Below are positions 10,431 through 22,600 of a DNA stretch of 64,000 nt, in pieces. The first letter of the stretch is position 1; each line of letters opens with the position of its first letter. Made by a program: the position numbers and the translations under genes. Origin of the DNA: Bubalus kerabau (Eukaryota; Chordata; Mammalia; Artiodactyla; Bovidae); NCBI RefSeq assembly GCF_029407905.1, contig NW_026577902.1:62001-126000 (forward strand). The letters run 5' to 3'. The notes under the pieces are model-generated. The model searched no databases. It was not told where the DNA came from and saw nothing but the letters and a program-made list of their open reading frames with translations.

Positions 10431-11020
10431 CACCTGTACAGCATCTCCACCCCACATACCACTTTCTCTAATCCCACCAACTCATTTTCAGTATTATGTG
10501 TTGGCCAGGAGCTGGGCCAGTCTTTCCCAGCAATGTTAAGAGACGTCTGTTCCTGTGTCTAATAGCCCTGGCGTTTTATTCTCTTGAATTAAAAGATCTT
10601 TTAAAGGCCTTGGAACTGTAATTTCCTGCACCCAAAAGGCTAGATCACTAGATCCAAATGTTTTGTGGCTCTTAGCTTGAGAAGTCAAGTTTTTCCTTGT
10701 CTGATAGTAAGGTAAAAGTAAAAGCTGTGTTACTCTTTGACCTTTATTAATTTGTACAGTTTTGATAGGCAGTGAGATCAAGACTTTAATTTCTCAATAT
10801 CATCAGAATCTACTACACCATGCACCAGCGAAATTTCTTTTCTTTCTTTTTTTTTTATTTAATTTTTTTTTAAAAGAAAGCGAGCTACGCCCCAGGACAA
10901 ATCTTACAATGTCCTCAGATAGGGGGCCAGCCACTCCGGTTGGAATTGGAGTAAGCGGCACATCAGGGGTTAATATTGTTATTAAATCTCCTTGCCTTTT
11001 CGCTTTTCTCCTAGCCTGGG
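10430..11020 (-). pseudogene. pro: Retroviral dUTPase-protease remnant
   Basis: The minus strand carries dUTPase motifs: PIPTG and GRSS (10881-10892) in one frame, then GQRVTQLLLLP (from 10742 down) in another. It continues to the protease catalytic triplet DTG (10551-10559). A one-base shift later, the protease frame goes on as KDWPSSWPT to about 10430, where the AT-rich segment begins. A poly-T rich stretch (10840-10872 on the plus strand) disrupts the dUTPase. dUTPase fused ahead of protease is typical of betaretroviruses; the enzyme hydrolyses dUTP and the protease cuts Gag and Pol polyproteins. Several frameshifts make both inactive. Confidence 0.8.
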
Positions 11021-11199
11021 TGAGACCCCCCTGAGGGAGTTTTCTCCAAGGAGCACACTCTGCATATTGTGTACTAAAAGCTCCTTTGTTTAAAAAACTT
11101 TTTATCTTCCTCAGTCTTAGGAAACACTTTGGCAGGCTTTGGGGGCAAAGTGGGGAACTCCTGGGTCCTGGGAGGCACAATCGAAGGCGGTGGCAGTCG

Positions 11200-12433
11200 C
11201 CTTAAATCAGAAAGTGGTGGATAAGTTTTTTAAAGGTTTGCGCAGAGGGGGAGGGAGCTCGCCAGGGCTCTCGGCCGCAGCGTCCTGTAAGCCCTCTCCT
11301 TCCTCGGGAGGTAGACCAGTTTCTCCCTCCTTTTTTTTTTTCTTCAATGGCAGAAAATATGATCTGTGCAGTAAATGGAGACTCACCACCATCCACCTCT
11401 ATAGCCTCCCCCATAGTCTATTTAACAGCCTCGTGACGGAGGTCCAGGACATTTCTAATCATATTCCACAGTCAATAAATATTTGTCTATTCTTAGATGC
11501 AGAGAAATCCATTTTTAATTTTTTTTTTAATTTTAGAGAATATTTTTATTTATTTTGTAACCTCTTTACCCTGGCTAAACTGCAGAGGGGACTAGAAAAG
11601 AAGCCTCAAGGTGAGGATCAAGTTCATCCTTGGGACTAGAGAAAATCCTTCTCCGGGAAACTCCTAGCGGTGGCCCTTTACCCCGACATGGAGGAGGAGG
11701 CATAGGGGGATGGGAGCGTCCCGAAGTTTTCCTCTTCTGTTCCGGAGATCCTTTAACTGTTTGGTAACTAAATCTTACGAACTGTCTGATCGGGGATGTT
11801 TCCCTCAACCTCCTAGGAGCGGATGGTCTGATTAGGGATGTTTTCTTAAACTTTTAGGAGCATCTTTAGCTTAAAAAAAAAAAAATCCTCATCAGAATGG
11901 CATCGTGGTGCTGTTTCCTCTAAACCTTTTTCAAATTGAGGGGAGAGCTGATCTTTCTTTTCATCCCTATCTTTTACATGCTCATTGGCAGTCATAGCGG
12001 CTAGCCATTCATTTAGCTGTCGATAGCTAGGTATAGCCTCTTCATTTTCACTTTTCTTTATAACAGGTACCTTTTCAGATTTGCTTTTTTGTTTAACAGG
12101 TACTTTTCCAACTTTACTTTCCACTTTAACAGGTACCTTTTCAAATTCATGAGCTGGATCTAAAACATCTCTAGTCATATTCCACAGAGGAAAGGTGTAA
12201 GTAGGGATTTTTTCCAAACCTTGCTGAGCACAATAAGCTCTTAGCTGTTTTCCTAGTTTTTTCAAGATATCGAGGTTAACAGTGCCTTGTTGTAGAAACC
12301 AAGGGCAGTGGTCTTGTACAAATGTAAAAAATGATTGAATGGAAGATTTTTTAACCTTGATTCTTCTTTTACTTAATAACTGTAAAATTACTCCTATAAA
12401 GAGCTGTCTTTCATTTGATTCAGTGTTGCCCAT
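11200..12433 (-). pseudogene. gag: Retroviral gag remnant (matrix and proline-rich region)
   Basis: The frame opens at ATG 12431-12433 with a Met-Gly start suitable for myristoylation, and runs 195 codons to 11846. The first ~100 residues look like a betaretroviral matrix domain; residues ~105-140 contain a short tandem repeat of a Lys/Val-rich unit (VPVK type, three to four times). The frame is lost at a 13-base homopolymer (A on minus strand) near 11872-11884. A proline-rich frame continues at 11575-11808, and pieces of low similarity follow to ~11200. I cannot identify capsid or nucleocapsid zinc knuckles. The start lies ~230 bases downstream of the primer site, a normal leader length. Confidence 0.8.
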
Positions 12434-12660
12434 GTCAGAAACTTAAGGATAGTAAAAGATTTTGCTTTTAGCTATCTAAAGATTAGGCCTTTTTTGTCAG
12501 CCTTTTTAGAAACCGTTTTTTCTCTCTAACTCTTCAACACTTCCCACTCCTCTCGCCCTGTCTATTCTACAGGGGGATCTGCAGCCCCCTAAGTGGGATC
12601 CTATCTGTCCCCAAAACTGAACACTGGGGGAATGGGGTTGGGGATTTACCTTCGAAATGC

Positions 12661-12675
12661 CTATCTCGGGCGCCA
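12661..12675 (-). other. Primer binding site, tRNA-Lys type
   Basis: Minus strand reads TGGCGCCCGAGATAG two bases inside the 5' LTR. The first ten bases match the tRNA-Lys3 primer-site consensus. This supports the ERV-K/betaretroviral class. Confidence 0.8.
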
Positions 12676-12677
12676 CC

Positions 12678-13973
12678 TGCAGAGGTCCAGCCCCAGCTGA
12701 TACAGGGTATTCGAAGGGAAGATGGAGTAGGCGACCTATGTATTTATTTATTTATTCATCAAAGATATAAAGAGTAATAGAATGAGGATAGCTCAGTAGG
12801 AAAATTCAGTGGAGAAAAGCAGCTGAGTAGCTTGGTTTACGCGGAAAATCAATATAACCCGTGACACCAGGTTAGCTCTGACCACGGAGGCTGCAAGTGC
12901 CCTCTAGAATAGAGGAAGGTGCCCCACCTTAGACACCTTATCGAGTGGGTCTTCGAAGCCCAGGCAAATAAATGGTCGCAGAGGATATCCGCGCTCCAGA
13001 TGGACACTCATCTGAAAATTGAGGGGAATAATGACATGGGGAGACCAAGCGTTGGTGAGCAAGGCCCGTAGCTTTATTTTCAACACAGGTTTTAATACCC
13101 TAAGTTACACATAGAGGATAATAGGGGATGCAAAGTCAGCAGTCTTTAATCCTTATCAAAAACCAGGGTTTCTTTTCTGCAGATTTATCGTATAAAAATG
13201 GTTTAGATGATTTACATCATCTTCTGGCCAGAAGACCTATTAACATTTTATGACTCTTGACAAAGACTTATCAACCATTAGAGTTATTTTCTCTAAGAGT
13301 AATTGTTTAAGGTTTGGCGCCATCTTTCGAAGATAAAATTGCATTCCTATAGGGAGGATGTGTAATGGGTTTACAACAAAGAAAAGAATTTATTACCTTA
13401 AGGGTCTAAAGTTACCAACATCAAGGCCACTACTTATTTTTTCTACATACCAACTATATTAATTAGCACACATTCAAGGATACAATTCAGGGGATGTGGA
13501 AACTTGGCAAAAAGCATTGGTTCATCAATGAAATCTTTTACTAGTTTTATGTTTCTAACTCTCTGAGAGGCTCTAAGCTATTTGAATATCTTAAACTTCC
13601 CGTGCGTCTCGAGGCTGGGAGACTGTACACAATCGTATGCATAGCTGTAGGAGACCGGGTAAACTTGTCAGGCGAGTTAGAAAACCATCTGAGGGGTTTG
13701 GATTTAAACACTACTAATTGCCCAGGAACATTATTAGTTGGAGCTGTAAGTTAGCTCTTTGACAGAGAGAGTGAGATGGTGGTTGGGGACATCCCCAGTA
13801 ATGTCAGAGGTGAGAGAACAAAGCAATAAAGAAGGCAGACTTTGGTTTTTGGGGGTAGATGCTGAAGAATATACGGGGGAACTCCCGGAGGCTCGATCCC
13901 GCCTTTGCGTATGCCGAGACTCTTTCCTCATGACATTTGTCACGAGTGGAATATCTCTCGCTGGCTCCCGGCA
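12678..13973 (-). repeat. 5' LTR of provirus
   Basis: The 1,296-bp LTR begins TGCCGGGAGCCAGCG on the minus strand and ends at TGCA next to the primer site. It is collinear with 7096-8390 but differs at many positions (for instance an extra tttattca block near 12745), so the pair has diverged since insertion. Its TATA box is altered. Confidence 0.92.
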
Positions 13974-13979
13974 ATCTTC
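13974..13979. repeat. Target-site duplication, right of provirus
   Basis: Reads atcttc, one mismatch from ctcttc on the other side; satellite continues with cattgcaccaaacgcagtgg. Confidence 0.8.
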
Positions 13980-16900
13980 CATTGCACCAAACGCAGTGGA
14001 GTCCCAAGAGGCCCCTCCCAACACCACAGTATCAGTGTCTTCTCAGAGGCACCCTGAGCAACTCCCTGAGTTCACCGGCACAAGTCGAGGGAACACAGGG
14101 TATCCTGCCGCAACCCGAGAAAGACCTCAAGAGTCCGTCTTCAACGCGTCTTGAGGCCGGATTCCCCTACCATGACTCGAGAGCAATGACACGCTCCCCC
14201 TCGCCATGCGCATGGACACCTGACTTCCCTGGCGCCACATGAGAGGCTCCCTGAGCTCCCCGTCATACCTCGTGAGAAACCCCACACTGGCGCCACAGCT
14301 CGGGAAAACCCACGAGACACCACCGTCATCGCGAGATTGGGGACATCTTTTCCTGCCTGACCTGGAGAGCAATCCCTGGTCCTTTCTCCAAACTTCACAG
14401 GAGGCTTTACTCCCTTTAGGCCACTCAATGGGCTCCAAGAGATACCTGTTGCGACTTGAGAGGAGAGCAGAGTACTTTGTTTCCCCTCGAGATGAGGCCT
14501 TACCTTGGGTGAGCCTGGAATGCAACCCCGAGATCCCTGTTGCCCCTGGAGAGGAACATTATGTCCTGGACAAAAGCCTAGATGAGGTCTATTTTGCCCT
14601 ACAGTGACTCGAGAGCAACACCCATCTCTCCCTCGCAATTCGAATGGAAGATTGGTCTTCACTGGGCCAACACAAGAGGAAGTCTGAATTTCCCGTTGTA
14701 ACTCGAGAATCCCGCCGCAACTCTTAAAAACCACGTGGTTCCCCATTCATCACAATATGAGGCCTTTGCCCGCTACAGAGTCTCAAGAGAAGTCCCATGT
14801 TTCGTCATAAAGTTCGAAATGCTACTTGGCACCCTTGATGCGACCCCAAAAGTTCCCCAATATACCGGTCTCACTCCAAGGGAACACCGAAGTTCCTGGC
14901 ACCACTTCATTTGAGCCCCTTCTCCCCTCCTGATCATGGCAGGAAGGTCTATTCCCCTGCTTTGTCTAGAAGGGGTTCCCGAACTTCATGGCGCACCTCA
15001 GGATGAGGCCAGTCTCACGAAGAAATTCGAGACGTAGCCTCGTGTTGGTGCCACGTGCCGAAAGACCCCGATTTCTCGGTCTTGCTCTTGATAAGAACCC
15101 GATGCCCGGACACCTCTTCTAAGGCAACCCTGTGGATGAAGGCACTACACGAGGGGGCACTGGCAACCCTGTTCATCGTCCGTAAATCCCACAGGATCCA
15201 CATACAGCTCCACAACTGGCCTGTCACCCCTTAAACAACGAGAGAGGCAAGCGGAGTTCCCTTCCTCAGACAAGACGAGGCCTGAGTATCCAATCCCAAC
15301 TCTGCAGGCACGCTTCGATCTGAGTCAGAAATGGAGAGGAAACCTGAGCTTCCTGCCTCAACCCGAGATGAGGCCCTCTTCCATTAAAACAAACCCAGTG
15401 GAGTCCCGAGAGGCCACTCCCATCTCCACAGTATCCCTGACTTCTCATAGGCATTCTGAGAAGCTCCTTGAGGCCACCGGCAAAAGTCGAGGGAAATAAG
15501 GGTTTCCTGCCACAACCGAAGAAAGACCTCGAGAGTCCTTCTTCAACGCGTCTTGAGGTCAGATTCCCCTACCATGGCTCGAGAGCAATAACGCGCTCCC
15601 CCTCGCCACGCACATGGAGACCTGACTTCCCTGGCGCCACATGAGAGGCTCCCTGAGCTCCCTGTCGTACCTCGTGTGAAACCCCACACTGGCGCCGCAG
15701 CTCGAGAAAACACACAAGACCCCTCCGTCATGGCGAGATGAGGGCCATCTTTTCCTGCATGGCCTGGAGAGCAGTCCCAAGTCCTCTCTCCAAACTTCAC
15801 AGGAGGCTTGACTCCCTTTAGGCCACAAAGTGGGCTCCAAGAGGTGCCCGTCGCAACTCGAAAGGAGAGCAGAGTCCTTTGCTTCCCTTCGACACGAGGC
15901 CTGACTCCCTGGGTGAGTCTGGAATGCAAACCTGAGATCCCTGTGGCCCTTGGAGAGGAACATTAGGTCCTGGACACAAGCCTAGATGAGGTCTCCTTTG
16001 CCCTGCAGTGACTCGAGCGCAACCCCCAGCTCTCCCTCGCAACTCGAATGGATGATTGGACTTCCCTGGCCCAACACAAGAGGAAGCCTGAAATCCCCGT
16101 CGTAACTCGAGAATCCCGCCACAACTCGAGAAAAACCACGTGGCTCCCCCGTCATCGCAAGATGAGGCCCTTGGCCGCTACAGCGTATCAAGAGAAGTCC
16201 CACGTTCCATCCTGAAGTACAAAACGGTACTTGGCACCCTTGATGCGACCCCCAAAGTTCCCTGACATACCGGTCTCACTCGAGGGAAACACCAAAGTTC
16301 ATGGCACCACTTCCTGTGAGCCCCTTCACCCCTCCTGATCGCGACAGGAGGGTCGACTCCCATGCTTTGTCTGCAAGGGGTTCCCGACGTTCCCCGCAAA
16401 CCTCCGGATGAGGCCGGTCTCATGAGGAAATTCGAAAAGTAGCCTCATGGTTGGTGCCACATGTTGAAAGATCCCGAATTCCCGGTCCACTCTAGATAAG
16501 AACCTGACGCCCGGACATCTCTTCGAAGGCAACCCTGTGGATGAAGGCACAACACGAAGGGACAATGACATCCCCATGCATCGTCTGGAAAAACCCGCCG
16601 ATTCCACTCACAGCTCCAAATGTGGACTGTCACCCCGTGAACAACTCGAGAGGCAAGTGAAGTTGCATTCCTTCACACAAGACGAGGCCTTACCCTCCTG
16701 GCCCAACTCTTCAGGGACCCTGCGATCGGAGTCAGAAATGGAGAGGAACCCTGAGGTTCCTGCCTCAACTAGAGAAGAGGCCCTCTTCCATTGAACCAAA
16801 CTCAGTGGTGTCCCGAGAGGCCCCTCCCAACACCACAGTATCCCTGAATTCTCAGAGGCTCCCTGAGAAGCTACCTGAGGTCACTGGCACAAGTCGAGGG

Positions 16901-17587
16901 AACCCAGAATTTCCTGAAGTAACCCGAGAAAGACTTGGAGAGTCCTTTTTCAACGTCTCTTGATGCCCGATTCCCCTACCATGACTCCAGAGCAAGGACG
17001 TGCTCCCCTCGCCACAAGCAGGAAAACTGACTTCCCTAGTACCACACAAGAGGCTCCCTGAGTACCCCATCATACCTCGTGAGAAAACCCACAGTGGTGC
17101 CGCAGTTCGAGAAAAACCACAAGATGCCCCCGTCAAGGAGAGATGGGGGTCTTCTTTTCCTGCCTGACCTGGAGAGCAATCCCTGGTCCTCTCTCCAAAC
17201 TTCACAGGAGGATTGACTCCCTTTAGGCCACTCAGTTGGGTCCAAGAAATACCCGGTGCGACTCGAGAGGAGAGCGGAGTCCTTTGCTTCCCTCGAGATG
17301 AGGCCTGACTCCCCAGGTGAGTTTGGAATGCAACCCCGAAATCCCTGTCGCCCCTGGAGTGGAACATTATGTCCTAGACACAAGCCTAGATGAGGTCTAT
17401 TTTGCCCTACAGTGATCGAGAGCAACCTCCATCTCTCCCTCACAATTTGAATGGAAGATTGGGCTTCCCACGGTCAACACATGAGGAAGTCTGAATATCC
17501 CATCGTAATTCGAGAATTCAGCCTCAAGTCATAAAAACCATGTGGTTCCCCCTTCATCGCAATATGAGGCCCTTGCCAGCTAGAGTC

Positions 17588-17820
17588 TCAAGAGAAGTCC
17601 CACGTTCCATCTTAAAGTTCGAAATGCTACTTGGCACCCTTGATGCGACCCCAAAATTCCCCAACATACCGGTCTCACTCCAGGGGAACACCGAAATTCC
17701 CGGCGTCTCCAGGGAAGTCCCATTTTCTGTCCTTAAGTGCGAAACGGAACTTGACACCCTTGATGCGACCGCAAAAGTTCCCGACACGCTGGGTTCCCTC
17801 GAGGGGAACACCAAGGGTCC
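17588..17820. repeat. 115-bp internal tandem duplication in a satellite monomer
   Basis: The segment from gtctcaagagaagtcccacg to ttcccggc (17588-17702) is followed by a second diverged copy (17703-17820), joined at ttcccggcgtctccaggg. This explains the 1,519-bp spacing. Confidence 0.8.
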
Positions 17821-18269
17821 CGGCACCACTTCATCTGAGCCCCTTCTCCCCTCCTGATCGCGACAGGAGAGTCGATTCCCCTGCTTTCTCTGGAAGGGGT
17901 TCCCGGCCTTCCTGGTGCACCTCAGGATGAGGCCGGTCTCAGGAGGAAATTCGAGACCAGCCATGTGTGAGGTGCCACGTGCCGAACGACACCGATTTTC
18001 CGGTCCGCTCTTGATAAGAACCTGATGCCCGGACACCTCCTCGAAGGCAACCCTGTGAGTGAAGGCACAACACGAAGGGGCACTGACACCCCCGTGCATC
18101 ATCCGGAAAAACCCGCAGGGTCTACACACAGCTCGACAAGGGGCCTGAGACTCCCGGAACAACTCGAGAGGCAACCAGAATTCCATTCCTCAGACAAGAC
18201 GAGGCATGACTCTCCTGTCCCAACACTGCAGGGACCATGCAGTCGGAGTCAGAATTGGAGAGGAAGCCT

Positions 18270-19620
18270 GAGGTTCCTGCCTCAACTTGTCATGAGGCCC
18301 TCTTCCATTGCACCAAACCCAGTGGAGTTCCGAGAGGCCCCTCCCAACTCCACAGTGACCCTGACTTCTCAGAGGCACGCTGAGAAGCTTCCTGAAGTCA
18401 CTGGCACAAGTCGATGGAACCCAGGGTTTCCTGCTGCAACCCAGGAAAGACCTCGAGAGTCCTTCTTTAACACCTCTTCAGGCCCAATTCCCCTACCATG
18501 ACTCGAGAACAATGACGGGCTCCCTCTCACCACGTGCATAGAGACCTGACTGCCCTGGCACCACGTGAGAGGCTCACTGAGCTCCCAGTCTTACTTCGTG
18601 AGAAACCCCACACTAGCGCCACAGCTCGAGAAAACCTACGAGACGCCCCAGTCATTGGGAGATGAGGGCCTTCATTTCATGCATTCCCTGGAGAGCAATC
18701 CCGTGTCCTCCCTCCAAACACCAAAGGAGGTTTGACTCCCTTTAAGCCACTCAGTGGGCTCCAAGACATACCCGTCCGACTCGAGAGGAGAGCAGAGTCC
18801 TTTGCTTCCCCTCGAGATGAGGGCTGACTCCAAGGTGAGTCTGGAATGCAACCCCGAGATTTCTGTCGAGCCTTGACATGAACATTAGGTCCTGCACACA
18901 AGCCTTGGTGGGGTCTCTTTTGCCTTCAGTGACTAGAGCGCACCTCCAGCTCTTCCTCGAATCTCGAATGGAAGATAAGACTTTTGTGGGCCAACACAAG
19001 AGGAAGCATGAATTCCCTGTGGTAACTCAAATATCCCACCGCAACTCGAGAAAAACCAAGTGGTTCCGCAGTCATTCCAAGATGCGGCCCATGCCCGCTG
19101 GAGCACCCCAAGAGAAGTCCAACGTTCCATTTTGAAGAGCGAAACGGTACTTGGAACGCTTTATGCGACCCCAAAAGTTACCCGACATACCTGTCTCACT
19201 TGAGGGAAACACCGAGGTTCCCAGCAGCACTTCATCTGAGCCACTTCTCCCCTCCTGATCGCCACAGGAGGGTCGATTCCTCTGCTTTGTCTGGAAGAGT
19301 TTCATGAACTTCGCGGCACATTTCAGGATGAGGCCGGTTTCATGAGGAAATTCGAGACAACCCACGTGGGTGGTGCCAAATGCTGAACGACCCCGATATC
19401 CCGGTCCGCTCTTCATATGAACCCGATGCCCGGACACCTCTTGGAAGGCAACCCTGTGGATGAAGACACAAAACGAAGGGTCACTGACACCCCTGTGCAT
19501 CGTCTGCAAAGACCCGCGGGTTCCACACACAGCTCGACAAGGGGCCTGAAACCCCATGAACAACTCGAGAGGCAAGCGGAGTTCCATTCCTCAGAAAAGA
19601 CGTAGCCTGTCTCTCCTGTC
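18270..19620. repeat. Monomer with a near-identical partner 33.39 kb away
   Basis: This monomer-length piece shares rare variants (aacttgtcatgaggccctct, ttcctcgaatctcgaatgga, cacttcaagcc-type changes) with 51660-53010 at offset ~33,388-33,394. It is closer to that piece than to its own neighbours. Confidence 0.8.
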
Positions 19621-22600
19621 CCAACTCTGCAGGGACCCTGATGTCGGAGTCCGAAACAGAGAGGAAGTCTGAGGTTCCTGCCTCCCCTCGAGATGAACCC
19701 CTCTTCCATTGCGACAAACCCAGCGGAGTACCGAGAGGCACCGCCAACTCCACAGTATCCCTCAACTCTCAGAGACACCCTGGGAAGTTCCCTAAGGTCC
19801 CCGGCAGAAGTCGAGGGAAACGACTTTTTCCCGCCACAACCCGAGAAAGACCTCGAGAGTCCCTCTTCAATGCGTCTTGAGGCCCTAGTCCCCTCCCATT
19901 ACTCAAGAGCCACAACGCGCTCCTCCTCGCTACGCGCAGGGAGACCTGACTTCCCTGGCGCCGCACGAGAGGCTCCCTGAGATCCTCGCCATGCCTCGCG
20001 AGAAAACCCCCACGGGCGCCGCAGCTCGAGGAAACCCCTGAGACGCCCCCGTCCTCGCGATGTGAAGGGACTTCTTTTCCTGCATGGCCTGGAGAACAAT
20101 CCCGAGCCCTCTCTCCAAAATGAAGAGGAGGCTTGACTCCACTGACGCCACTAGGGGGCTCCAAGATATCCGCGTCGCGACTCGGGAGGACAGCAGAGTC
20201 CTTTGCTTCCCCTCGAGACGAGGCCTGACACCCAGGGGGATCCTGGAATGCAACCCCGAGATCCCTGCCTTCCCTGGAGAGGAACATTAGGTCCTGGACA
20301 CAAGCCTAGATGAGGTCTCTTTGGCCCTGCAGTGACTCGAGCGCAACCCCCAGCTTTCCCTCGCCAATCGAATGGAAGACTGGGCTTCCCAGGGCCAACA
20401 GAGGAGGAAGCCTGTAATCCCCATCGTCACTCGAGAATCCCGGCGCAACTCGAGAAAAAACACGTGGTTCCAACGTCTTCGCAAGATGAGGCCCTTGCCC
20501 ACTACAGTGTCTCAGGGGAAGTCCCATGTTCCGCCCTGAAGTGCAAAACAGTACCTGACACCCTTCATGCGACCCCCAAAAGCTCCCCGACACGCCGGGT
20601 ACCCTCGAGGGAACACCGAGAGTCCCGGCACAGCTTCATCTGAGCCCGTTCTCCCCTCCTGATCACGACAGGAGAGGCGATTCCCCTGCGTGGTTCAGAA
20701 GGGGTTCCCGGCCTTCCCGGTGCACCTCAGGATGAGGCCGGTCTCACAGGGAAATTCGAGACGAGCCACGTGGGTGGTGCACATGCCAAATGCCCCCGAT
20801 TCCCCGGTCCGCTTTTGAGAAGGACCCGAGGCCCGGACCCCTCTTCGAAGGCAACCCTGTGGGTGAAGACACAACACGAAGGGGCACTGACACCCCCGTG
20901 CATCATCCGGAAAGAACCGGGGTTCCACACACAGCACGACCAGGGGCCTGAAAACCCCTGACAACTCGAGAGGCAAGCAGGGTTCCCTTCCTCAGACAAG
21001 ACGAGGCATGACTCTCCTGTCCCAACTCTGCAGGGACCCTGTGGTCGGAGCCGAAATGGAGAGGAAGCCTGAGGTTCCTGCCTCCCCTCGAGGTGAGGCC
21101 CTCTTTCGTTGCGCCAGACCCAGCGGAGTCCCGAGAGGCCCCGCCAACTTCACAGGATCCCTCGCCTCAGGGGCACCCTGGGAAGTTCCCTAAGATCCCC
21201 GGCAGAAGGCGAGGGAAACGAGGGTTTCCCGCCGCCACCCGAGAAAGACCTCGAGAGTCCTTCTTCAATGCGTCTCGAGGCCCTAGTCCCCTCCCGTGAC
21301 TCGAGAGCCATGACGCGCTCCCCCTCGCCATGCGCATGGAGACTTGACTTCCCTGGCGCCGCACGAGAGGCTCCCTGAGATCCTCGTCGTGCCTCGGGAG
21401 AAAACCCCCACGGGTGCCGCAGCTCGAGGAAACCCCGGAGACGCCCCCGTCCTGGCGAGCTGAGGGCCTTCTATTCCTGCATGGCCTGGAGAGCAATCCC
21501 GGGTCCTCTCTCCAAACTGAAGAGGAGGCTGGACTCCCTTGAGGCCACTCAGTGGGCTCCAAGAGATCCGCGTGGCCACTCGAGAGGAGAGCGGACTCCT
21601 TGGCTTCCCCTCGAGACGAGGCCTGACTCCCCGAGGGAGCCTGAAATGCAACCCCGAGATTCCTGCCTTCCCTGGAGAGGAATATTAGTTCCAGGACACA
21701 CGCCTTGATGAGGTCTCTTTGGCCCTGCAGTGACTCGAGCGCTACCCCCAGATTTCCCTCGCTACTTGAATGGGAGATGGGGCTTCCCAAGGCCAACCCA
21801 AGAGGAAGCCTGAAATCCTCGTCGAAACTCGAGAATCCTGCCGCAACTCGAGAAAAACCACGTGGTTTCAACGTCTTCGCAAGATGAGGCCCTTGCCCCG
21901 TACGGCGTCTCAAGGGAAGTCCCATGTTCCGTCGTGAAGTGAGACACGGTACCTGACACCCTTCATGCGACATCCAAAAGTTCCCCGACATGCCGGGTTC
22001 CCTTGAGGGGAACACCGAGAGTCCCAGCACCACTTCCTCTGAGCTCCTACTCCTCTCCTGTTCGCGACAGGAGAGTTGATTCCCCTGCGTGGTCTGGAAG
22101 GGGTTCCCGGCCTGCACGGCGCCCCTCAGGATGAGGCCGGACTCGCGAGGAAATTCGAGACAAGCCCCGTGGCTGGTGCCCCATTTTGAACGACCCTGAT
22201 TTCCCGGTCCGCAGTTGAGGAGAACCCGATGCCCGGACACCTCTTCGAAGGCCACCCTGTGAGTGAAGGAACAACACGAAGGGGCACTGCCACCCCCGTG
22301 CATCGTCCGCAAAGACCCGCGGTTTCCACACACAGCTCCACGAGGGGACTGAGACTCCCTGAGCAACTCGAGAGGCAAGCGGAGTTCCCTTCCTCAGACA
22401 AGACGAGGCCTGACTCTCCTGCCCCAATGCTGCAGGGACACTGCTGTCGGAGTACGAAACGGAGAGGAAGCCTGAGGTCCTGTCTCCCCTCGAGATGAGG
22501 CCCTCTTCGATTGCACCAAACCCAGAGGAGTCCCGAGATGGCCCACCAACTCCACAGCATCCCTCACCTCTAAGAGGAACCCTGGGAAGTTCCCTCAGGT

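Larger units (their letters stand above)
7096..13973 (-). mobile_element. Defective class II (betaretrovirus-like) endogenous provirus, chimeric
   Basis: This 6,878-bp provirus reads on the minus strand: 5' LTR (12678-13973), Lys-type primer binding site, gag remnant, dUTPase/protease remnant, AT-rich foreign segment, integrase tail, GC-rich foreign segment, env transmembrane subunit, polypurine tract, 3' LTR (7096-8390). Both LTRs begin TG and end CA, and 6-bp flanks are nearly identical. The class II assignment rests on the Lys-type primer site, dUTPase fused to protease, the gag matrix form and the 6-bp target duplication. Reverse transcriptase, RNase H, most of integrase, gag capsid/nucleocapsid and env surface subunit are missing or unrecognisable, so it cannot replicate by itself. 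The two LTRs differ by several percent by eye, so insertion is old. Confidence 0.93.

Noticed and set aside
21167..22378. 403-codon open frame on the minus strand of satellite I
   Set aside because: It lies in the CpG-rich satellite class, where stops are rare in several frames at once. Neighbouring monomers break it at different places, and no protein family is recognisable.
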